15,847 bases of DNA from CAYVZZ01 sp964456185 (GTDB lineage: Bacteria; Pseudomonadota; Gammaproteobacteria; Pseudomonadales; Alcanivoracaceae): NCBI GenBank assembly GCA_964456185.1, contig CAYVZZ010000054.1:1-15847 (forward strand), in the 5' to 3' direction. The notes below the pieces were generated by a model that was given only the letters and a program-made list of their open reading frames with translations, had not been told where the DNA came from and did not search any database. Below, piece after piece: positions 13,038-15,847 of the stretch. The position numbers and the translations under genes are program-made. The stretch's first letter is position 1, and every line of letters begins with the position of its first letter.

Positions 13038-14447
13038 ATGCGCAAGAAACTGGCATTATTGGGAAGTGCGTTTCTGGCTTGGTCTCTAGCAGTAGGAGCC
13101 TACGCTGGTGTATCGCAAGCCCAAGCAAACAAATTGGGTAAATCATTAACACCGTTTGGTGCCCAAGTTGAAGGCAACGGCAAGGACGTGTCCACTGGCT
13201 TCGGTATTCCCGACTGGACAGGCGGTATCACACCGGACATGGTGCCTGAATCCTACACGCACCCGGGGCAGTTTCACCCCACCCCCTTCCCAGAAGATAA
13301 AACGATCTTCACAATAAATGTCCAAAACATGGACAAGTACGCGGATAAGCTAACAAATGGCACGAAAGCCATGCTAAAAGAGTATCCCGATACTTTCTTC
13401 ATGAATGTATATCAAAGTCGTCGTACCACCTCGGCTCCTCAATGGGTATATGACAACACCAAAGACAATGCCGTAACAGCCAAGCTGGTTGACAATGGCA
13501 ACGGTGTGGTCGATGCCATTGGCGGCATTCCTTTCCCGATTCTTCATGGCTCAAGTGAGCAAAAAGCCCTGCAAGCGGTGTGGAACCATATTATGCGCTG
13601 GCGCGGTGTTTATGTTGTGATGCGCCAAGCCGAAATGGCGGTAGAAGCCGATGGCAGCTATGTGCCACACGTTGTGCAGCGCGAAGCCTATATTCGTTAC
13701 TATGATCCACGCGCAAGCTATGACGACTTGAACAACACCCTGTTATATTACCTGTCGTTTATCTTGGCTCCAGCACGCTTAGCAGGTGGTGCGATTCTCG
13801 TTCGCGAAACGTTGAACCAAGCTAAAGAACCGCGCCAAGCATGGGGGTATAACGCCGGTCTGCGCCGTGTGCGCCGTGCGCCTAATATCTCATACGATAT
13901 GCCGATCCCACAGGCCGATGGTCTAATCACAGCCGACCAAGTGGATATGTACAACGGCTCACCCCACAAATACAACTGGAAACTGGTTTACCCACATCCG
14001 GTTGAGCGTTTCATTCCGTACAACAACTACAAGCTGAATAATCCTGACTTGGATTATGACGATATTATTAACCCAGGCCACATCAACTCTGACTTGGTAC
14101 GCTGGGAACTGCATCGCGTATGGGTAGTTGAAGGCAACCTAAAACCCGATGAGCGCCACATTTACCAGCGCCGCCGTTTCTATATTGATGCCGACTCTTG
14201 GCAAATTGTGGAAGCCGATATGTATGACAGCCGCGACAAACTATGGCGCGTGTCGTTGGGTTATGTCATGAACTACTACGAAGTGCCGGTACAGTGGACG
14301 GTTGTCTTGGCCTACTATGACTTGCGTGCGCATCGCTACGACATTCGTAACTTGATGAACGAGTTCCCTAAGGATCGCGACTTCACACGTCCTATTCCTA
14401 ACCGTCGTTACTTTAGCCCGGCTGCTTTGTCCCGTCGCGGCCGGTAA
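13038..14447 (+). CDS. DUF1329 family periplasmic protein (LolA-like fold)
   Basis: A 469-residue protein with a signal peptide (1 to about 23, AVGAYA). Conserved blocks are LTPFGAQVEGN, IPDWTGGI, HPGQFHPTPFPEDK, QNMDKYADKLT, YPDTFFMNVYQSRRT, APQWVYDNT and a C-terminal RRFYIDADSWQIVEAD. The last resembles a LolA/LolB-type strand repeat. The family has been assigned a LolA-like lipid-binding fold and is nearly always next to DUF1302, so a periplasmic hydrophobic-cargo shuttle is a reasonable inference. ATG 13038 is chosen over TTG 13008 because GGGAG (13026-13030) precedes it and the signal peptide then starts normally (MRKKLALLG). No lipobox Cys is seen, so it is soluble, not a lipoprotein. 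Confidence 0.9.
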   Translation: MRKKLALLGSAFLAWSLAVGAYAGVSQAQANKLGKSLTPFGAQVEGNGKDVSTGFGIPDWTGGITPDMVPESYTHPGQFHPTPFPEDKTIFTINVQNMDKYADKLTNGTKAMLKEYPDTFFMNVYQSRRTTSAPQWVYDNTKDNAVTAKLVDNGNGVVDAIGGIPFPILHGSSEQKALQAVWNHIMRWRGVYVVMRQAEMAVEADGSYVPHVVQREAYIRYYDPRASYDDLNNTLLYYLSFILAPARLAGGAILVRETLNQAKEPRQAWGYNAGLRRVRRAPNISYDMPIPQADGLITADQVDMYNGSPHKYNWKLVYPHPVERFIPYNNYKLNNPDLDYDDIINPGHINSDLVRWELHRVWVVEGNLKPDERHIYQRRRFYIDADSWQIVEADMYDSRDKLWRVSLGYVMNYYEVPVQWTVVLAYYDLRAHRYDIRNLMNEFPKDRDFTRPIPNRRYFSPAALSRRGR

Positions 14448-14456
14448 GTTGCAGGT

Positions 14457-14488
14457 CATGCCTGCCGACAATCTGGTCGGTAGGCGTG
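14457..14488 (+). other. Long stem-loop after the DUF1329 gene
   Basis: CATGCCTGCCGAC (14457-14469) pairs with GTCGGTAGGCGTG (14476-14488) through 13 bp, two of them G-U, with a 6-nt loop. It starts 9 nt after the stop and lacks a T-run. Like the hairpin after the DUF1302 gene, it may set mRNA 3' ends or differential expression within the operon. Confidence 0.65.
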
Positions 14489-14510
14489 CCGAACAACCAG
14501 AGTCAGGGGT

Positions 14511-14551
14511 GCACAGGAAGTTGTCACAATAATAATTAAAATCGCCTGTGC
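14511..14551. repeat. 7-bp inverted repeat flanking an AT-rich segment
   Basis: GCACAGG (14511-14517) and CCTGTGC (14545-14551) flank a 27-nt AT-rich stretch containing TTGTCACAAT and TAAAAT. It could be an operator around a promoter for the YCF48 gene. The remaining gap to 14655 shows nothing else. Confidence 0.35.
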
Positions 14552-14655
14552 CCGACTGGCAAAAATGGTCTACATGGGTTACTGCATTGTGTGTCGTTTA
14601 GCGTGCGGAAAACCAAGATCGTACTTCCAAATTCCAGTCAATATTAAGGCGAAAA

Positions 14656-15847
14656 ATGAAATATTTTCTCTTGATGGGATTGTGGCTGTGGACAGCCCAA
14701 GCACTCGCTGCCGCGCTACCTGCCAACTCACGTTGGCTCACCCATAATGCCTACCTACAGGCGATATCAACCGGCGACCGCATTGTCGCGGTTGGTGATC
14801 GTGCAGCCATTATCTATTCCGACAATCAGGGGCGCACTTGGCACCGAGCTAAGCAGGTGCCAAATCCGGCGTATGCCGAGCAAACCGCACAGCCAAGTCG
14901 CGCCATGCTAACCGATGTCTGCTTTGCTGCCGACGGCAAACATGGTTGGGCAGTAGGTCATGACGCCACTGTTATGGCCACCACCGATGGTGGTGAAACC
15001 TGGATGGTGCAATACAACGACCCATTAAATGCGACGAATCCGGTTGGGCATACTACTGAACCGGCTTCGACTGCCGATAGCGGTACAGAAAAAACCACCG
15101 ATAGCAGCTCGGGCGGCTGGGATAATTCCGGTGGCGGCTGGAGCAATTCTGGCGGCGGTTGGGGTGACTCAGGCGGTGGCTGGGGTAGCTCTGGCGGCGG
15201 CTGGGGTGATTCTGGTGGCGGCTGGGATAACGCAGGCGGTAGCATGTTGCCAGCGGTAGATCCAACTGGCGCCCCCTTACTGGGCGTTTGGTGCGATCCG
15301 GCCAACGCCGACCACGTCATTGCAGTTGGCGGCTTTGGTTATTTTCTCGAAACCACTAATGGTGGCGCAAAATGGGAACAAGACACTTCACGTTTGGATA
15401 ATCCAGATGGCTGGAATCTGTACGACATTGAAGGCGTGCCTAATGGGCATGGTGCGGTGTTTGTCGTAGGCGAAAGAGGTACCGTTTTCCTTTCGTTAGA
15501 TTCAGGTGCAACCTGGAAAAAAGTGAACAGTCCCTATGAAGGCACTTTCTTTGGCGTCTTGGCCACCGGACCGGGCAGTGTGCTGGCATACGGTCTGCAG
15601 GGTAATATTTGGCTGACTCACAGCTACGGCCAAGGCTGGAAGAAAATCCCCAGCCATACCAGCAGCGGCATCAATAACGGTGTGGTTGCCAGGAATGGAG
15701 ACTTGCTGTTAGTAGGCAATAATGGGGTGCTGTTACAAAGTGGTGAGTCGCAATTCCAGTTCAATAAACGTCTGGTAGAGCAACATGCTGCCTTGTCGTC
15801 CGTTCTGCCTTTAGCCAATGGCTCCCTGGTCGTCACCGGCGTCAATG
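14656..15847 (+). CDS. YCF48/BNR-type beta-propeller protein, exported, truncated by window end
   Basis: An open frame of 397 codons runs off the right edge. A signal peptide (about 1-19, ending ALA) is followed by YCF48/BNR-type blades, seen as recurring AVGxxxxxxxTxDGGxTW units: IVAVGDRAAIIYSDNQGRTW, WAVGHDATVMATTDGGETW, VVGERGTVFLSLDSGATW and others. The family is related to the photosystem II assembly factor Ycf48/HCF136; in non-phototrophs it sits between DUF1329 and RND/MMPL genes and presumably assists envelope-complex assembly. Residues 153-195 carry six Gly-Gly-Gly-Trp heptads inserted between blades, with a Ser/Thr-rich lead-in. The start at 14656 gives a clean signal peptide; AAGG at about 14646 is a modest ribosome-binding site. 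An RND transporter downstream is expected but not seen. Confidence 0.88.
   Translation, partial: MKYFLLMGLWLWTAQALAAALPANSRWLTHNAYLQAISTGDRIVAVGDRAAIIYSDNQGRTWHRAKQVPNPAYAEQTAQPSRAMLTDVCFAADGKHGWAVGHDATVMATTDGGETWMVQYNDPLNATNPVGHTTEPASTADSGTEKTTDSSSGGWDNSGGGWSNSGGGWGDSGGGWGSSGGGWGDSGGGWDNAGGSMLPAVDPTGAPLLGVWCDPANADHVIAVGGFGYFLETTNGGAKWEQDTSRLDNPDGWNLYDIEGVPNGHGAVFVVGERGTVFLSLDSGATWKKVNSPYEGTFFGVLATGPGSVLAYGLQGNIWLTHSYGQGWKKIPSHTSSGINNGVVARNGDLLLVGNNGVLLQSGESQFQFNKRLVEQHAALSSVLPLANGSLVVTGVN
15112..15240 (+). repeat. Six tandem 21-nt repeats encoding GGWxxSG heptads
   Basis: Six consecutive in-frame 21-nt units (from 15112, 15133, 15154, 15175, 15196 and 15217), each encoding Gly-Gly-Trp-[D/S/G]-[N/D/S]-[S/A]-Gly, with a closing GGT at 15238-15240. 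Gly and Ser codons vary at third positions between units, while the peptide is kept. That points to selection on the protein and not only very recent slippage. Confidence 0.95.

Noticed and set aside
15112..15240. Periodic 21-nt repeats as a CRISPR-like array
   Set aside because: The repeats are contiguous, in frame and without spacers; they encode a peptide heptad.
14958..15320. Minus-strand Pro-rich open frame (PPPESPQ-like repeats)
   Set aside because: It is the complement of the Gly-Trp repeat in the YCF48 gene; the plus-strand frame has a signal peptide and propeller motifs.

Overview
The window looks like a chromosomal segment of a gammaproteobacterium. The evidence is a gammaproteobacterial DapD/DapC/DapF lysine set, an AdeT-type periplasmic binding protein, a Pseudomonas-type lipase with its foldase, and a DUF1302-DUF1329-YCF48 cluster of the kind found in Pseudomonas, Marinobacter and Alcanivorax-like bacteria. 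I infer a free-living, lipid-using member of the Pseudomonadales/Oceanospirillales/Cellvibrionales group and cannot name a genus.

Region 1 (1-3581) is a lysine/meso-diaminopimelate block on the minus strand, dapF - dapC - (gap) - dapD. A compact ParD/ParE-type toxin-antitoxin pair (375-916) sits in the dapC-dapD gap on the opposite strand. A second RelE/ParE-type pair (3080-3581) is divergent from dapF. Each pair has its own promoter with an inverted repeat over it.

Region 2 (3675-5579) holds a plus-strand pair, a DsbA-fold thioredoxin-like protein (CPFS instead of CxxC) and an SDR with Phe in place of the catalytic Tyr. It ends at a clear terminator and faces a convergent Smr-domain nuclease-like gene.

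Region 3 (5695-7820) has two minus-strand exported proteins, each with a good terminator: an AdeT-family solute-binding protein and a family I secreted lipase.

Region 4 (8279-15847, plus strand) starts with the lipase-specific foldase, divergent from its lipase. It continues with an OprP/OprO-like porin, a large DUF1302 outer-membrane protein, a DUF1329 (LolA-like) periplasmic protein, and a truncated YCF48/BNR propeller that carries an inserted six-copy Gly-Gly-Gly-Trp heptad. In related genomes an RND/MMPL transporter usually follows this last gene; here it would lie beyond the window.

Working model (inference): the lipase is folded by the membrane-anchored foldase and secreted, then releases fatty acids or other hydrophobic products. 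The outer-membrane, periplasmic and expected RND proteins would move hydrophobic molecules across the envelope. The lipase/foldase/DUF1302/DUF1329/YCF48 neighbourhood is the best candidate here for an incompletely described system. No tRNA, rRNA, CRISPR array, insertion sequence or prophage was seen.
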